From the NCBI RefSeq assembly GCF_900215205.1, contig NZ_OBDY01000015.1, forward strand, positions 83,324-147,323: a stretch of 64,000 nucleotides of DNA. Direction: 5' to 3'. The position numbers and the translations under genes are program-made. The stretch comes from Paractinoplanes atraurantiacus (lineage in GTDB: Bacteria; Actinomycetota; Actinomycetes; Mycobacteriales; Micromonosporaceae). The notes under the pieces are model-generated. The model did not search any database. It was not told the origin of the DNA and saw only the letters and a list, made by a program, of their open reading frames with translations. This document shows positions 63,314 to 64,000 of this stretch, in pieces (within the stretch, counting starts at the first letter, position 1; each line of letters starts with the position of its first letter).

Positions 63314-64000
63314 GTGCGGTACATGGTCGCTGGTGTGGTGGTGGTGCTTGGGCTGTCCGCCTGCGCGGGGCCGGAGGACGGCGGACGACGGCCCGAGGTG
63401 GCGGTCAGCGTCTCGCTGCCGGCGGATCCGAAAGCGGCCCTGGAGTTCGGGGCGGGGAAGCTGGGCACGCAGTCGGCTCGGGTCTCGTTCACGCTCGGGT
63501 CGGGGGGATGGCCCCGTGAGACGTTCGGGTCCGGGGTGGTCGACGCCACCGGGACCAACTACGAGATCACCGGCGAGTCGTTCGTGGTGCGGCGGATCGG
63601 TGACGAGGTCTGGCTCAAACTGCTCAAGCGGCCCGAAGGGACTCCGGCCGATCAGTGGTTCTTCCACGAGAAGGATCTGAACAAGTGGATGCGGCGGTCG
63701 GTGTTCAACATGGACACCTCGACGACCTTCAGCGAGGGATTCCCGTGGAAACTGCCGCGCCGGGCCGTGAAGAACGGCTCGGATTTCGTACGGACCGGCG
63801 AGCGCGCCTTCAAGGGCGCGACGGCCACTGATTCCGAGAAGATCACGCACTTCTCCGCCGAACTCGACCAGGCGGGGCGCATCACGAGGCTGGGTGTCGG
63901 AACCGCTGAGCCGTTCGACAACCTGTACGAGTACACGTTCTCCGACTTCGGGACTTCCGTGGAGCTCCAGCCGCCGCCGGCCGCCGAGGTGATCGATGTG
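63314..64000 (+). CDS. Lipoprotein, LppX/LprAFG-like, C-terminal end beyond window
   Basis: A lipoprotein of at least 229 codons running off the right edge. The signal is VVVVLGLSACAG with a lipobox Cys, preceded by a basic residue if the GTG at 63314 is used (the ATG at 63323 is the alternative). The mature part has features such as VDATGTNYEITGESFVVRRI, LNKWMRRSVFNM and FSAELDQAGRITRL, resembling the actinobacterial LppX_LprAFG-like lipoproteins implicated in lipid or ligand transport at the envelope. Substrate unknown. Confidence 0.75.
   Translation, partial: MRYMVAGVVVVLGLSACAGPEDGGRRPEVAVSVSLPADPKAALEFGAGKLGTQSARVSFTLGSGGWPRETFGSGVVDATGTNYEITGESFVVRRIGDEVWLKLLKRPEGTPADQWFFHEKDLNKWMRRSVFNMDTSTTFSEGFPWKLPRRAVKNGSDFVRTGERAFKGATATDSEKITHFSAELDQAGRITRLGVGTAEPFDNLYEYTFSDFGTSVELQPPPAAEVIDV

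Noticed and set aside
63083..63850. 255-codon minus-strand frame opposite the lipoprotein
   Set aside because: Pro/Arg/His-rich antisense with no motif; the plus strand has a signal peptide and lipobox.

Overview
The window is very GC-rich, with GTG/TTG starts, dense stop/start-overlapping operons and typical actinomycete families: a large ATP-binding LuxR regulator, a DUF574-type methyltransferase, a ClgR-like regulator beside paired clpP genes, and a class Ia ribonucleotide reductase behind a cobalamin riboswitch. A filamentous actinomycete, perhaps Micromonosporaceae such as Actinoplanes, is the best guess; that placement is inference. I see no tRNA, rRNA, CRISPR array or intact insertion sequence. 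Several neighbouring operons look chromosomal rather than island-like.

Region by region: (1) 1-7.5 kb, minus strand: a complete-looking form I aerobic CO dehydrogenase operon, coxM-coxS-coxL followed by maturation genes (XdhC-YHS, a MobA-like cytidylyltransferase, a MoxR ATPase, the membrane-anchored START protein CoxG, and the start of a CoxE-like VWA protein cut by the window edge). CoxL carries the form I signature AYACSFR. (2) 7.5-16.3 kb: a frameshifted PAP2/beta-repeat pseudogene, a small acyl-CoA synthetase/hydrolase operon, a HigBA-type toxin-antitoxin locus whose toxin has an in-frame TAG, an AraC regulator, a VOC protein, a secreted phytase-like esterase, a glycosyltransferase and two small membrane proteins. 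(3) 16.3-26.9 kb, plus strand: a tightly coupled five-gene operon DUF4132 - MoxR ATPase - DUF5682 - VWA - SWIM zinc finger. Its content and order match my recollection of E. coli yehI-yehL-yehM-yehP-yehQ. I know of no established biochemical role for it, and it is the most interesting system here.

(4) 27-39.7 kb: an M20 peptidase with a FadR-type GntR regulator, divergent from leuA across a clear operator palindrome; a methyltransferase; a LuxR-type giant regulator; a trypsin-like protease; a GNAT protein; an FhuF-like 2Fe-2S protein; a thioesterase; and a LysR regulator divergent from an isolated pseudaminic/sialic acid synthase. (5) 39.7-52.2 kb: two Fec/Btu-type ABC importers flanking nrdAB. 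Both nrdAB and the second importer sit behind recognisable cobalamin riboswitches, so corrinoid supply probably controls both corrinoid uptake and the choice of ribonucleotide reductase. (6) 52.3-61 kb: an S66 peptidase, a PepSY membrane protein, then a copper/oxidase-assembly operon (CopD-CtaG fusion, PCuAC chaperone, Tat-exported DyP peroxidase, CopC). (7) 60.2-64 kb: a zinc-ribbon protein, a nitrilase-family hydrolase, a ClgR-like regulator, a clpP pair, a tiny membrane ORF, and a lipoprotein running off the right edge.

Functional themes are scavenging of trace energy and metals (CO, corrinoids or iron, copper) and ATP-driven protein quality or remodelling machines. There are two independent MoxR/VWA pairs plus ClpP. 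Start codons were chosen from overlaps, ribosome binding sites and domain boundaries; uncertain ones are flagged in the entries.
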